A program made the translations under genes and the position numbers. The notes beneath the pieces are model-generated. The model was not told the DNA's origin, did no database searches, and saw nothing but the letters and a program-made list of their open reading frames with translations. A DNA stretch of 56,486 nucleotides from Pseudomonadales bacterium (GTDB lineage Bacteria > Pseudomonadota > Gammaproteobacteria > Pseudomonadales > Azotimanducaceae). Location of the stretch: contig JASMJM010000079.1 in NCBI GenBank assembly GCA_030749725.1, positions 1-56,486 on the forward strand. The letters are read 5' to 3'. Below, in pieces: positions 9,340 to 18,802 of the stretch; position 1 is the stretch's first letter, and each line of letters starts with the position of its first letter.

Positions 9340-10824
9340 ATGAACAGACTCTCCGTAATCCTGATCGTCGGAACGCTGCTGGCCCCGGTTTCTCTGCTGG
9401 CAGCACCTCCGCAGGAACTCCCTGTTATTGGGGACACCACATCGGGCTTGATCTCTCTCGATATGGAAAGAGAGCTTGGGCAGGCGTTTCTGCGATCTCT
9501 GCGCAGCCAAGCGCCCACTGTGTCTGATGCTCTTCTGAAAGACTATCTGGAATTCCTGATCTACCGCCTTGCATACCACAGTCAACTGCAGGATCGCCGT
9601 CTCGATCTGGTGGTCATCGATAGTCCCCAACTGAATGCATTCGCTGCCCCCGGCGGCATCATCGGCATCAATCTTGGTCTGTTTATACACGCCGAGACAG
9701 AGAATGAGTTTTCGGCCATTCTCGCCCATGAACTCGCTCATCTAAGCCAGCGACACTTCGCCCGGCAGGTGGATTCCAGTCGACGCAGTACGCTGACCGT
9801 CCTGGCCGGACTGCTGGCCAGCATCATTCTGATATCGACTACCGGCGGCGATGCCGGCTTGGCGGCTATCACAGCCAGTCAGGCGCTGGCCCAACAATCG
9901 GCCCTCCGACACAGTCGTGGCCGCGAGGCGGAAGCGGATCGGGTCGGTATGCTCACCCTCGTTGAAGCCGACAAAGATCCCCGGGCTATGGCGTACATGT
10001 TTGAGCAACTGGCAAAACTCAATCGCTATGCTGGTGAGCGCATGCCGGAATTCCTAATGACTCACCCGGTCACTCAGTCACGAATCGCTGACTCATATAA
10101 CCAATCCAATCAATATCCGGTGAAGAAATTCGATCAGAGTCTCGATTATCAACTGATGAAAGCACGGGTACTGGTGCTGCAAGAGAAATATCCCCAAAAC
10201 AGTGTCAAACAGATGCAGCAGGTCTCGACTCTGGAACGACACTTTCAGAAGATCGCCAGGCAGTATGGGCTGCTCCTTGCGCTTACCCGCGTGAACCGCA
10301 CCGAGGAGGCCGTCGAATTGCTGCGTCCCTTGTTAGATGAATTCCCCGGCAAGATCGCTTTCATCCTGGCACAGACTGACATTGATTTGGCCGCCCAACG
10401 TTACCAGCAGGCGATCGCCATGCTGGAGAAGCATTTGAAAATCAATCCAGACAATTTCCCTCTGACGATGCAGTATGCCGAGGCATTGCTCAAAGTTGAC
10501 AAACCCGACCAGGCTGAATACGTACTTGAGAAGTTGACTGCTACCAGACCAACGGATCCAGACGTGTGGTATTTACTGGCGGAAACCTATGGGCTTGCTG
10601 ATAACATTCCTGGGGTCCACCAGGCAAGAGCGGAATTCTTCCTGCTAACCGGCAGGCTTGATCAGGCAGCTAAACAGCTGCGTTTTGCACTACCGCTCGT
10701 CGTAGACAATTTTCAGATCACTGCACGCATCAACGAGCGTCTTCTGGACATCAGCAAACTGCAGCACAACAGCCGCAAACAAGCGGGTAAGAACCAGCAA
10801 CGAGAATTAGCGATTAGCCGCTAG
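9340..10824 (+). CDS. bepA: Periplasmic M48 metalloprotease/chaperone BepA (YfgC)
   Basis: 494 residues. Signal peptide ([19 protein letters not shown]) followed by an M48 zinc peptidase domain with HELAH in [14 protein letters not shown] and the downstream Glu-containing [10 protein letters not shown] that supplies the third zinc ligand. The C-terminal third (about 270-470) is a TPR array ([23 protein letters not shown] and similar). BepA degrades or rescues stalled outer-membrane proteins such as LptD at the BAM complex, so it is functionally linked to bamC nearby. Divergent from tusA; the last 18 bases overlap the end of convergent nadA. Confidence 0.93.
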   Translation: MNRLSVILIVGTLLAPVSLLAAPPQELPVIGDTTSGLISLDMERELGQAFLRSLRSQAPTVSDALLKDYLEFLIYRLAYHSQLQDRRLDLVVIDSPQLNAFAAPGGIIGINLGLFIHAETENEFSAILAHELAHLSQRHFARQVDSSRRSTLTVLAGLLASIILISTTGGDAGLAAITASQALAQQSALRHSRGREAEADRVGMLTLVEADKDPRAMAYMFEQLAKLNRYAGERMPEFLMTHPVTQSRIADSYNQSNQYPVKKFDQSLDYQLMKARVLVLQEKYPQNSVKQMQQVSTLERHFQKIARQYGLLLALTRVNRTEEAVELLRPLLDEFPGKIAFILAQTDIDLAAQRYQQAIAMLEKHLKINPDNFPLTMQYAEALLKVDKPDQAEYVLEKLTATRPTDPDVWYLLAETYGLADNIPGVHQARAEFFLLTGRLDQAAKQLRFALPLVVDNFQITARINERLLDISKLQHNSRKQAGKNQQRELAISR

Positions 10825-11877
10825 GAACCCGACCATTCGTTCGAGTGGAATCAGGGCCTTGCGACCGATTTCGGCATCGATGTATATCTCATCGGTGCCC
10901 CGATCCAGGGTCCCCAGCAAGTTTTCCAGTGCATTCATTCCCATCCAGGGACAGTGTGCACAACTTTTACAGGTTGCTCCCTTGCCGGCTGTAGGCGCTT
11001 CAAGAAAATTCTTGCCTGGCGCAGCTTGTCTCAACTTGTAGAAGATGCCACGATCCGTCGCCACTATGAACGTATCGTTGGGGAGTTCTTGTGCGGCACG
11101 AATTATCTGGGTGGTCGAACCAACAACATCCGCTAAGGCGATGACCTGTTGCGGTGATTCAGGGTGAACCAGCACCGCGGCATCCGGATAGACGTTTATC
11201 AGGTCTTCAAGACCCTTGGCTTTGAATTCCTCATGCACGATGCAGGTGCCATTCCACATCACGATATCAGCGCCCGTTTCCGACTGTATGTAGGAACCAA
11301 GATACTTGTCCGGAGCCCACAGTATCTTCTTGCCCTCGTCCTGCAGGTGCTCAACTACCTGCAACGCTATGCTGGATGTCACCACCCAGTCTGCTCGAGC
11401 TTTAACTGCCGCCGATGTGTTGGCGTACACTACCACCGTGCGCTCGGCATGTTGATCGCAGAACACGGAGAACTCGTCTATGGGGCAACCCAGATCGAGA
11501 GAACAGGTTGCCTCGAGGGTGGGCATCAGTACCCTCTTTTCAGGATTCAAGATCTTGGCGGTCTCCCCCATAAACTTAACGCCTGCCACCACCAGCGTAG
11601 TCGCAGGGTGGCTAACACCGAATCGCGCCATCTCCAGCGAATCGGATACGCAACCACCTGTGTCCTCGGCCAATGCCTGTACCGAATCGTCTGTGTAATA
11701 GTGCGCAACCAGAACGGCATCTTCCTCCTTTAGTCGTTGCCGAATCCTGCTCTTGTAGTCTTCCTTCTCTGCGTCGTTGAGCACTGCATAGGAGTGCGGG
11801 GGAACATCGAAGGAGATGCTTGGGTTGCCGGTTGTAGAGGGATTGTCTGCCAGTGACATGGGCATCCACGTTTGCAT
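10807..11877 (-). CDS. nadA: Quinolinate synthase A
   Basis: 356-residue [4Fe-4S] enzyme that condenses iminoaspartate with dihydroxyacetone phosphate to quinolinate in NAD synthesis. Visible features are [18 protein letters not shown], the cluster cysteine in [11 protein letters not shown], and the C-terminal [13 protein letters not shown] region. The ATG at 11877 gives a normal length, but the first 25 residues are variable and ATG 11862 (MSLADNP) is an alternative. Convergent overlap with bepA; divergent from the ATP-grasp gene. Confidence 0.95.
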   Translation of the reverse strand: MQTWMPMSLADNPSTTGNPSISFDVPPHSYAVLNDAEKEDYKSRIRQRLKEEDAVLVAHYYTDDSVQALAEDTGGCVSDSLEMARFGVSHPATTLVVAGVKFMGETAKILNPEKRVLMPTLEATCSLDLGCPIDEFSVFCDQHAERTVVVYANTSAAVKARADWVVTSSIALQVVEHLQDEGKKILWAPDKYLGSYIQSETGADIVMWNGTCIVHEEFKAKGLEDLINVYPDAAVLVHPESPQQVIALADVVGSTTQIIRAAQELPNDTFIVATDRGIFYKLRQAAPGKNFLEAPTAGKGATCKSCAHCPWMGMNALENLLGTLDRGTDEIYIDAEIGRKALIPLERMVGFLAANR

Positions 11878-11977
11878 TGCTTAACGATGACTCCATTTTA
11901 CCACACGAAGCAGAGCTAAAACTGGGCTTCTGCTTGTGTGCCAAGGTAAACTGACGGTTTTCGGACGGGGGCCGAAC

Positions 11978-12907
11978 ATGTCCAAAATCGGATTCCTAAT
12001 TGGCGATGCAGATGTGTTCGCAGAAGGTAACTACCTCTACTTCACCAATCTTCTGATTGCAGAGGGCCATGCCATATCCCTCTGTCTGGTGGAGTCGCTG
12101 TCCCTGCACAAGTCCCTGATTATGGCAAAAGCGGCTGCCATTGAAACGCCTCTGCAGGCAGGCCAATCCACTGCGGATCTCAACTTTCAGGAGACCCCGT
12201 TAGACGATATGGATCTGCTGTGGTTGCTGGCACTCGGATACAAAAGCACGTTCCTTGACAAGATCCAACTGCTTTACAACCTCAGCAGTAAGGTGCGCAT
12301 CGTCAATTCAATCGAATCGATCATGTATCTAAAGAGCAAATACCTACTCAGTTATAGTGACCTGTTTTCCTATCCGGAATCCTACGCATCGAGCGACTGG
12401 GAATCCTTGTGGGAGATCATCAGAAACAGGGGGGGAAAGTGGATTCTAAAACCGCCAGCGGGCAGTTTTGGCCGCGATGTATTCATCGTTGAACCTCAGC
12501 AATCGAACACCAGAGCGTTACTGCAGAACATGACCGCACACGGCAGCGGGCAGTATTGCCTGATGCAAAGGTATGTGGAGGAGATCGCCGAGGGCGAGAA
12601 ACGGGTGCTGTTCGCCGGTGGTCGCTCTGTGGGACAGTACAAACGCAAGGCGGTGATCGACCATCGCACCAATGTGATTCAAGGTGCTCGCACGGAGGCA
12701 TGTGATCTGACTGACAAGGAAACTGATCTGTGCCGAAGGATCGGGCAATACCTCGCTGGTATGGGTGCAGAATTTGCCGGTGTGGATATGGTCTACCCCT
12801 ACGTGATCGAATTCAACGTGATTAATCCTGGTGGACTCAAGACTATTTTCGAACTGACGGGGGTCAATCTGGCCGCACAAATCATCGACCGGGTCTTGGC
12901 AGATTGA
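11978..12907 (+). CDS. ATP-grasp protein, glutathione synthetase (GshB)-like
   Basis: 309 residues. N-terminal GshB-type pre-ATP-grasp fold (KIGFLIGDADVFAEGN, DLLWLLALGYK, VRIVNSIESIMYLKSKYLL), then an ATP-grasp core with GGKWILKPPAGSFGRDVFIV, QRYVEEIAEGEKRVLFAGG and the Mg-binding AGVDMVYPYVIEFNVINPGGL. This is the GshB pattern (EFNVxNPGG), making a peptide-bond-forming ligase likely. Authentic GshB has more conserved flanking motifs, so glutathione synthetase itself is possible but not certain; no gshA is nearby. ATG at 11978 is chosen because a G-rich tract lies just upstream and conservation starts there. Confidence 0.78.
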   Translation: MSKIGFLIGDADVFAEGNYLYFTNLLIAEGHAISLCLVESLSLHKSLIMAKAAAIETPLQAGQSTADLNFQETPLDDMDLLWLLALGYKSTFLDKIQLLYNLSSKVRIVNSIESIMYLKSKYLLSYSDLFSYPESYASSDWESLWEIIRNRGGKWILKPPAGSFGRDVFIVEPQQSNTRALLQNMTAHGSGQYCLMQRYVEEIAEGEKRVLFAGGRSVGQYKRKAVIDHRTNVIQGARTEACDLTDKETDLCRRIGQYLAGMGAEFAGVDMVYPYVIEFNVINPGGLKTIFELTGVNLAAQIIDRVLAD

Positions 12908-12998
12908 ATTGTCAGTTACCTTTTGCCGGCTGCGGGCTACTGATTCCACGTCACATCCATTTGGGAACCGGCAACTCGTGACTGTAGTTCTGGGATAC

Positions 12999-13026
12999 TT
13001 GTTTTTTGGTCGCGAATCAGTATTAT
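12999..13026 (+). promoter_or_regulatory. Sigma-70 type promoter of the tRNA-Lys gene
   Basis: TTGTTT (-35, 12999-13004) and TATTAT (-10, 13021-13026) are separated by 16 bases and followed by a GC-rich discriminator before the tRNA starts at 13041. This layout is typical of stable-RNA promoters. Confidence 0.65.
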
Positions 13027-13040
13027 AGCGGCCTTCCAGC

Positions 13041-13116
13041 GGGCCGTTAGCTCAGTCGGTAGAGCAGCTGGCTTTTAACCAGTTTGTCGTGCGTTCGATT
13101 CGCACACGGCCCACCA
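13041..13116 (+). tRNA. tRNA-Lys (anticodon UUU)
   Basis: Full cloverleaf. The acceptor GGGCCGT pairs with ACGGCCC, the D arm contains AGCTCAGTCGGTAGAGC, the anticodon stem-loop CTGG-CTTTTAA-CCAG has anticodon TTT, and the T loop contains TTCGATT. CCA is encoded at 13114-13116. A tRNA-Lys beside queC is the usual arrangement in related genomes. Confidence 0.97.
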
Positions 13117-13200
13117 ACCTTCCGACCTCATCGAATCCCCTTCTATTATCTGTTGGCAGTATCCTTATCAGAGACGTTAGCATACTGGCACCACCGGAGA

Positions 13201-13893
13201 TCAGTCTGTTTCAGGACGGCCTTGCATGTATCGGGTCGGATCTTCTACGCCAAGTGATTGAAACCCGTTCATTCTTATTCTGCAGCTATCGCACAGCCCA
13301 CAAGCACAACCTTCGTCATCTGGTTGGTAACAGGAGACCGTCATGCTGTAATCGACGCCAAGTTCGAGCCCTGTACGAATAATCTCCCTCTTGGTCAAGT
13401 CGATCAGTGGCGCTACCACCTTGACCGGATTGCCTTCCACAGCAGACTTAGTGGCAAGCCCCGCCATTTTTTCAAAGGCATCGATGTACTCTGGCCGGCA
13501 ATCTGGATAACCTGAATAGTCCACCGCATTGACACCTATGTAGATGTAATCAGCAGACAGTACCTCAGCCCACCCCAAGGCAAATGACAGAAAAACGGTG
13601 TTTCGAGCCGGAACATAGGTAATCGGTATGCCCGGTGAAGCCTGGACAGGCACGGGAATATTCAAATCGGTCAATGCTGACCCGCCGAACTCCCCCAAGT
13701 CGAACGAGATCAGCTTCCACTCTTTGGCACCGAGTCGTTCGCTTATCAATCTGGCGGCAGTCAATTCAACGCTGTGGCGTTGCCCATAGTCAAAACTCAA
13801 GGCATAGCATTCGCAGCCTGCAGATCCTGCGATCGCCAAGGTAGTAGCTGAATCCATACCACCTGAAGTCAAAACAACAGCTCTCTCTAACAT
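13201..13893 (-). CDS. queC: 7-cyano-7-deazaguanine (preQ0) synthase
   Basis: 230 residues. ATP-pyrophosphatase P-loop SGGMDSATT near the N-terminus and a C-terminal zinc site with cysteines in [17 protein letters not shown]. The enzyme converts 7-carboxy-7-deazaguanine to preQ0 for queuosine in tRNA. Also typical are [14 protein letters not shown] and [16 protein letters not shown]. It follows queE by 18 bases on the same strand, so the two are probably co-transcribed at the end of the tol-pal gene run. Confidence 0.96.
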   Translation of the reverse strand: MLERAVVLTSGGMDSATTLAIAGSAGCECYALSFDYGQRHSVELTAARLISERLGAKEWKLISFDLGEFGGSALTDLNIPVPVQASPGIPITYVPARNTVFLSFALGWAEVLSADYIYIGVNAVDYSGYPDCRPEYIDAFEKMAGLATKSAVEGNPVKVVAPLIDLTKREIIRTGLELGVDYSMTVSCYQPDDEGCACGLCDSCRIRMNGFQSLGVEDPTRYMQGRPETD

Positions 13894-13911
13894 ATCTGAT
13901 CCGTGATCACT

Positions 13912-14559
13912 TCAGACACCTGTTTTCTCCCCCCAAAGGTACTTATGCAGTTGAATCTGCAAGCGGACCTGCAGCCTGTCTTGCAGAATCCACTCGGCAA
14001 GTTGGCTGGCGGACAGTACGCCATAGTTGGCTGAAAACAGAACATCAGCAACTTTGTCGGCAAGAGCATACTCGCTGCACTTGGCTTTCGACCACTCATA
14101 GTCCACTCGATCACCGATAACGAACTTCACCTGATCACACTTATTGAGATGGCTGAGGTTAGTATACAGATTCCGCTGCTCCTCGCCGGACCCGGGCGTT
14201 TTCAGATCCATCACCTTGACAACGCGGCCATCCACTCCCGCCACGTCCATGGCGCCGCTGGTTTCCAGCGATACTTCAAAGCCCTCATCACACAGCCGTT
14301 TGAGCAGAACCAGGCACTCTCCCTGGGCCAGCGGCTCTCCCCCCGTTACCGTGACCAGTGCTGTACTGAATGATTTCACCTCTGCCAATATCTGGCTGAT
14401 GGTCAGCAACGTGCCACCGGAAAAAGCATAGCTGGTATCACAATAACTGCAGCGTAACGGGCAGCCGGTCAGACGCACGAAAACCGTAGGCAGACCGACG
14501 GTATTTGCTTCACCCTGGAGGGAATGGAATATCTCGGAAATCCTGATCTTAGTCGGCAT
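13912..14559 (-). CDS. queE: 7-carboxy-7-deazaguanine synthase (radical SAM)
   Basis: 215-residue radical-SAM enzyme that converts carboxy-tetrahydropterin to carboxy-deazaguanine, the step before QueC. The cluster motif CPLRCSYC (CX3CX2C) follows EIFHSLQGEANTVGLPTVF, and VTVTGGEPL is the SAM-binding GGE motif. Length fits the short QueE type found in gammaproteobacteria. Starts 14 bases downstream of cpoB and precedes queC. Confidence 0.95.
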   Translation of the reverse strand: MPTKIRISEIFHSLQGEANTVGLPTVFVRLTGCPLRCSYCDTSYAFSGGTLLTISQILAEVKSFSTALVTVTGGEPLAQGECLVLLKRLCDEGFEVSLETSGAMDVAGVDGRVVKVMDLKTPGSGEEQRNLYTNLSHLNKCDQVKFVIGDRVDYEWSKAKCSEYALADKVADVLFSANYGVLSASQLAEWILQDRLQVRLQIQLHKYLWGEKTGV

Positions 14560-14573
14560 TGCGAGGCTATGCC

Positions 14574-15407
14574 CTAGCGCTCCAATGCCGACGCTTCAGT
14601 GGCAGGGGCGCATGTGCAGGAATCACACTGAACTTTATCCTGGAGATAGGATTCAGCCAGTTTTGCTACCGATCTGCTTTGATATTTTTCAATCACTTGA
14701 TTCAGCAATTCCTTGGCTCTGACACAGTCACCCATCAGGTGATAGACCTTGCCGAGCTTAAATGCCGCGTCCGGCACCTTTCGATGATCCGGGAAAAAGG
14801 AGATGACCTGCGCCAAAGCCTTGCGAGCCATCTCAAAGTCCGGCTCCGGCTTGGCTGCATAGATTTCACCCAGCCAGTAGTATGAGTTAGGGGCGTATTG
14901 GCCTTCAGGAAATTGAGCGATCACTGCCTGAAGTTGGGTGATGGCAAGATCATATTGCCTGTTGCGAATCAGTTCCAGGGACGTGTCATAGAGTGTTTTC
15001 TCTGTCTGGCTCTGGCTCCGATCGTCAGGCACGGGAGATATGATATCGGGTATTTCGTTGGATCGGGGAACAAGCGCCCGGCCAGCATTTTCGTTGAGTA
15101 GCTGTCTTAGATCCTCAAGCCGTCTATCCAGATCCTGATACCGATCCGCTTGCCGGGTCTTCAGTACCTGGAGTTGTTGCGTCAGTTGCTCTACCGAGCC
15201 ACGCAGCTGCTGGATTTCCTGTTGCAGGATCTGTTGCAGGTAGACCCCCTCCATGGCAGAGGGTGCATCCTCTACGACTGGCTCGCGAAATGGGACCTCC
15301 TCTTCGCTGGAGGCGGACGTTACTTCGATGGGATTTTCGGTTGCAGACACGCTAAGGGTGAGCAACACCCCTAACACGCCATAGAGTAACGGGCTGGATC
15401 TAACCAT
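14574..15407 (-). CDS. cpoB: Cell division coordinator CpoB (YbgF), periplasmic TPR protein
   Basis: 277 residues. N-terminal signal sequence (LLYGVLGVLLTLSVSA), a coiled-coil trimerisation segment (about 55-100, rich in Gln and Leu) and C-terminal TPR repeats (about 140-255). CpoB links Tol-Pal constriction with peptidoglycan synthesis. It follows pal, as expected. Odd feature: the C-terminal tail carries CDSCTC after the last TPR, which I do not recognise as a usual CpoB feature; Cys residues could form disulfides in the periplasm. Confidence 0.92.
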   Translation of the reverse strand: MVRSSPLLYGVLGVLLTLSVSATENPIEVTSASSEEEVPFREPVVEDAPSAMEGVYLQQILQQEIQQLRGSVEQLTQQLQVLKTRQADRYQDLDRRLEDLRQLLNENAGRALVPRSNEIPDIISPVPDDRSQSQTEKTLYDTSLELIRNRQYDLAITQLQAVIAQFPEGQYAPNSYYWLGEIYAAKPEPDFEMARKALAQVISFFPDHRKVPDAAFKLGKVYHLMGDCVRAKELLNQVIEKYQSRSVAKLAESYLQDKVQCDSCTCAPATEASALER

Positions 15408-15434
15408 TGCAAAACTTAGCCCGAACAGTTTAGT

Positions 15435-16022
15435 TTATCGATAGACGAGATCTACCCTTCGATTCTGAGCCCAACTTGCTTCGTCGTGACCTGCACCAGC
15501 CGGCTTCTCTTCACCGTAGCTAATGACTTCGATCTGCCTGCCTACGGCGCCCTGAGCGCTCAGGTATGCTTTGACAGCATTAGCTCTTCGCTCTCCCAGA
15601 GCCAGATTGTACTCCCTGGTACCGCGCTCATCCGCATGTCCCTCTAACCTCAGCGTCTTTGATCTATTCTGGGCCAGGTACTGAGCGTGCTGACTCAATT
15701 CGGGATGGCCGGCTCTCTTCACAATCGCCTGATCGAAATCGAAATAGAATCTTCCAGGCAATTGAACCAGATCTGTTTGGCTGTCACTGTCGCTACCCGG
15801 AACCCAAAGTACGGTTCCGCGGGTTTCCGGTACTGGTGGTTTGACGACCTCTGGTAGCTGTGCGGGTTCGACCGATCGTCTGTCCGACGTTGGAGTTTCA
15901 CCACCGGGAGTGGCACTGGAATCACCTGTGTCCGCTTCTTCGGGTTTGTTACTGGCACATCCAAACATCAAGGCTAGCGTCAACCCCAACGCAAATAATC
16001 TACCGATTCTTGTTGTTGCCAT
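15435..16022 (-). CDS. pal: Peptidoglycan-associated lipoprotein Pal
   Basis: 195 residues. Lipoprotein signal ending LTLALMFGC, a Pro/Thr/Ser-rich linker, then an OmpA-like peptidoglycan-binding domain with FYFDFDQAIV, LRLEGHADERGTREYNLALGERRA and ISYGEEKP. It anchors the outer membrane to the cell wall and works with TolB. ATG at 16022 has AGGAG seven bases upstream and is preferred to the TTG two codons earlier. It is separated from tolB by a 137-base gap that holds five 20-base repeats. Confidence 0.96.
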   Translation of the reverse strand: MATTRIGRLFALGLTLALMFGCASNKPEEADTGDSSATPGGETPTSDRRSVEPAQLPEVVKPPVPETRGTVLWVPGSDSDSQTDLVQLPGRFYFDFDQAIVKRAGHPELSQHAQYLAQNRSKTLRLEGHADERGTREYNLALGERRANAVKAYLSAQGAVGRQIEVISYGEEKPAGAGHDEASWAQNRRVDLVYR

Positions 16023-16076
16023 AATCAACTCCTGTATTTCTCGCCAAAACCGGATTAAACCACAAAACTGGATACC

Positions 16077-16176
16077 GATTCACATATTGGGAACCCATTT
16101 CACCCAATTGGTTTCCATTTCACATACTTGAATACTATTCCACACAATCGAACATTATTTCACATATTTGGTTTAA
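16077..16176. repeat. Five tandem imperfect 20-bp repeats between tolB and pal
   Basis: The core TTCAC (once TCCAC) recurs at exact 20-base intervals at about 16079, 16099, 16119, 16139 and 16159. Units resemble ATTTCACATATTTGGTTT on the plus strand, with the central AT-rich part varying. They fill the pal-tolB gap, in the leader of pal on the minus strand. No ORF uses them. They could be binding sites on one helix face or a structured leader; the function is unknown. Confidence 0.75.
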
Positions 16177-17464
16177 AAATCCTACGCTTTCGGGGTGACC
16201 AGTCCGGTTCCCTGACATCCCCTTCGCTGGACGGCAACCTGAACTTTACCCCACCATCCACGGAAACGGCAGCAAGTATACCCTGACCGCGATGCAGGGT
16301 CGCATAAATTAACATACTTCCGTTGGGAGCGATACTGGGAGACTCGTCCAGTGACGTCTCCGTCAACACTTTCAGCCTTCCTCTTTCCAAGTCCAACAGG
16401 GCGATATGAAACACACCATTCCTTCGATGTACCATGATCATGTTTTCCCCGTCGGGAAGTACTCTAGCACGGGCATTGTAGTCGCCCTCAAACGTCAATC
16501 TCTCGAGTTGGAGGTTCGAAAGGGTAATCTGGTAGATCTGTGGTTGACCACCGCGATTGGACGTAAATACCAACGCTTCCCCATCTGCTCGCCAGCTTGG
16601 TTCCGTGTCGATGGCATAGTGCCTGGTGATTCGTCGTAGGCTCCTCGTCTTGAGATCCATGATATAAATCTCCGGATTGCCATCCCTGGAAAGCACCATG
16701 GCCATATTACTGCCATCGGGTGACCAGGCGGGGGCACCGTTCAACCCGGGAAAATTGGTGATCTGCTCTTTGCTCCCTGTGTCGACATCGCGGATATAGA
16801 TCGCAGGTCGATCGTCTTTTTCGAAGGAGACGTAGGCAATCCGCTTGCCGTCGGGGGCCCAGGACGCTGAGAGAATGGGTTCGGGTGAACTCACAAGCGC
16901 TTCAGGCCTGCGACCATCGGCATCGGCGACATTCAGATTAAAGCGTCGCTCTTCTCCCGTCCCGTTCACGGTCACATAGAGAATCTGGGTGGAGAACGCG
17001 CCTTCGATGCCGGTGAGTTTTTCGAAGACAACATCGCTGACGTGGTGGGCCATATCACGTAGTTCATGCACGCCCCCCACGATCTCCTGGGTCACCTCCA
17101 CCGCCTGCTTGAATACATTGTACAACTCGAAATGGAGCAGAATTTGATCTCCGGACAGTTTTAGATGGCCAATGACCAGATATTCGACATTCAGCATGCG
17201 CCAATCGCGAAAGTACACTTCGGATTTGGAATGAGGAAGACTCAGCATCTGTTCCGTCGGTAAGGTGTCAAAGCGACCACTCTGTAGCAGGTCGGATGTG
17301 ACCACCCGTGAGGGATCTTCAGGCAATACGCCTCGATCTCGCCACTCAAACGGCACGATGGCGATGGGAACGGCATTGTCCACGCCTTTGGTGACCTCAA
17401 TTCTGAGTTCAGCAAAGCTCGCGTTACAGACTAAGATTAAGATCAGATACTTCGTCAACTTCAT
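16160..17464 (-). CDS. tolB: Tol-Pal system beta-propeller protein TolB
   Basis: 434 residues. Signal peptide (MKLTKYLILILVCNASFA), an N-terminal alpha/beta domain (IAIVPFEWRD, YLVIGHLKL) and a C-terminal six-bladed propeller with repeated WSPDG/AFTSNRGG-like blades (SASWAPDGKRIAYVS, PAWSPDGSNMAMV, PSWRADGEALVFTSNRGGQPQIY). It is periplasmic and binds Pal. The end of the gene abuts the 20-base repeat array. On the upstream side, a 116-base gap containing an inverted repeat separates it from tolA. Confidence 0.96.
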   Translation of the reverse strand: MKLTKYLILILVCNASFAELRIEVTKGVDNAVPIAIVPFEWRDRGVLPEDPSRVVTSDLLQSGRFDTLPTEQMLSLPHSKSEVYFRDWRMLNVEYLVIGHLKLSGDQILLHFELYNVFKQAVEVTQEIVGGVHELRDMAHHVSDVVFEKLTGIEGAFSTQILYVTVNGTGEERRFNLNVADADGRRPEALVSSPEPILSASWAPDGKRIAYVSFEKDDRPAIYIRDVDTGSKEQITNFPGLNGAPAWSPDGSNMAMVLSRDGNPEIYIMDLKTRSLRRITRHYAIDTEPSWRADGEALVFTSNRGGQPQIYQITLSNLQLERLTFEGDYNARARVLPDGENMIMVHRRNGVFHIALLDLERGRLKVLTETSLDESPSIAPNGSMLIYATLHRGQGILAAVSVDGGVKFRLPSSEGDVREPDWSPRKRRIFKPNM

Positions 17465-17510
17465 CTAGTTCTCGCCTAGTGTACTTGCAGATTCAAGGTC
17501 CGCACTGCAG

Positions 17511-17570
17511 GTGCCTGTCTCAAGCATTTGATCGCAAAACTAACATTTTATCTCTTCCGAGGACAGGCAC
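17511..17570. repeat. Inverted-repeat element after tolA (copy 1 of 3)
   Basis: GTGCCTGTC at 17511-17519 and its complement GACAGGCAC at 17562-17570 flank about 42 bases. On the tolA sense strand the element begins about ten bases after the tolA stop. The terminus reads TTAGTGCCTGTCC on that strand, resembling the ends of the elements at 20732-20897 and 22926-22992. The gap also holds CCTAGTGTACT (from 17476), a sequence shared with the aspS element. Could be an mRNA hairpin or a small mobile remnant. Confidence 0.6.
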
Positions 17571-17580
17571 TAATCAGCAG

Positions 17581-18312
17581 TCACAAACGCAAATCTTCGG
17601 GACGGAACAACACGGTGAATTCCCTGAAATTACGCTCAAATTGCCGGGCATCCGTGGGTACCAGGAACCTCTCTGCTTTCTGCACCGCCAACGCTGCGGA
17701 GCGATCGAACGATTCACTGCCACTGCTTGCCAGCACAGAAACACTCACTACCTCACCGGTAGGTGCCAGAAACACTTTCAAAATTGCTTCCATGCCGTTG
17801 CGGGCGCTGGGCGGGCGGGACCAGTTCTTGATGATTTCGCGGGTGATCTGGGCAACGTATGCCTGCGCTTTCTCATCATCGGTAATGGCACGCCTGTACT
17901 CCTGCTCATCCAAAATAGCCAACGAGAGACTCTGTTCATTCTTACGCCTTTCCAGCCGCTCCCGTTCGAGCTGCTGGCTGCGTGCAAGCTCCCGCGCCAA
18001 GTCTTCCTCCATCGCCAACCTCTCTGCATCTATCTGCGCCTGATCCTTCTCGTCTTTGTTTTCAACCGGGTCCGGTATGACCGCTTCGAGCGCTTTCTTG
18101 GCGATGGTTTTCTTGTTTACGTTGTCACGCTGTCGCTCCTTCTCCCTATAGGGATTCTTCTCAACCAACATTGCGTCGAGAAAGAGAAATTCATCGGAAG
18201 TGATGGTCTCGAACGATTCGTCCGGCCATTTAACCACCAGTGCCGTGACCACTACGCCATGCAGTAGAGAAGCCAACATGAAAGGAAGCACATAGGAGGT
18301 GTTGCCAGACAT
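17581..18312 (-). CDS. tolA: TolA, inner-membrane to outer-membrane linker of the Tol-Pal system
   Basis: 243 residues. Single N-terminal membrane segment (PFMLASLLHGVVVTALVV), a Glu/Arg/Lys-rich helical domain II (about 55-130) and a C-terminal TolA/TonB-like domain (AYVAQITREIIKNWSRPPSA, LKVFLAPTGEVVSVSVLASSGSESFD). Domain II is short next to E. coli TolA (about 420 residues), so the predicted reach across the periplasm is reduced. It is placed between tolR (gap 5 bases) and tolB in the usual order. An inverted-repeat element follows its stop codon. Confidence 0.93.
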   Translation of the reverse strand: MSGNTSYVLPFMLASLLHGVVVTALVVKWPDESFETITSDEFLFLDAMLVEKNPYREKERQRDNVNKKTIAKKALEAVIPDPVENKDEKDQAQIDAERLAMEEDLARELARSQQLERERLERRKNEQSLSLAILDEQEYRRAITDDEKAQAYVAQITREIIKNWSRPPSARNGMEAILKVFLAPTGEVVSVSVLASSGSESFDRSAALAVQKAERFLVPTDARQFERNFREFTVLFRPEDLRL

Positions 18313-18317
18313 GAGTG

Positions 18318-18740
18318 CTAGCTCTCCGGGGGTTCAGTGATCAGACCGACCGTTTCCGCACCGGCGTTTTGAAGTACGTTCATCGCCTCAACGACACTGC
18401 CATACTTCAGGTTACGGTCAGCTTCGATCAGCACCTTGATGTTGGGATTGGCCTTGATGATCTTGCTCGCCTTCTCCCCTATGAGATCCAAATCGACTGC
18501 CTCTTCCTCATTACCCACGTTCATATAGTAGCGGCCATCCGCCTTGATCGAAACGACCAGCAGCGTCTCGTCATCCGTTATGTCGAGCACCTCTGAAACT
18601 GCCTTGGGCAGATCCACCTTGATGCCTTGGCTCAGCAAGGGTGCCGTCACCATAAAGATAACCAGCAGCACCAACATGACATCGATATAGGGAACGACGT
18701 TTATCTCTGCCATGGGTTTTCGACGTACGGACTTAGCCAT
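18318..18740 (-). CDS. tolR: TolR, ExbD-like component of the Tol motor
   Basis: 140 residues. One N-terminal membrane helix with the proton-pathway Asp in INVVPYIDVMLVLLVIFMV, then a periplasmic domain (VDLPKAVSEV, LVVSIKADGRYYM, VLIEADRNLKYG). With TolQ it converts proton motive force into TolA movement. The 51-base tolQ-tolR gap contains a tandem duplication of about 21 bases that includes the tolQ stop codon. Confidence 0.96.
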   Translation of the reverse strand: MAKSVRRKPMAEINVVPYIDVMLVLLVIFMVTAPLLSQGIKVDLPKAVSEVLDITDDETLLVVSIKADGRYYMNVGNEEEAVDLDLIGEKASKIIKANPNIKVLIEADRNLKYGSVVEAMNVLQNAGAETVGLITEPPES

Positions 18741-18759
18741 TCTTATCCCCGGCGCACAT

Positions 18760-18802
18760 ACATGTCTCGACTAACTGCATACATGCCTCGACTAATTTGC
18801 AT
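18760..18802. repeat. Tandem 21/22-bp duplication at the tolQ-tolR junction
   Basis: ACATGTCTCGACTAACTGCA (18760 on) is followed at once by ACATGCCTCGACTAATTTGC (18781 on); the two copies differ at a few bases. The second copy contains the tolQ stop codon (18792-18794), so the duplication straddles the 3' end of tolQ. Confidence 0.7.
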
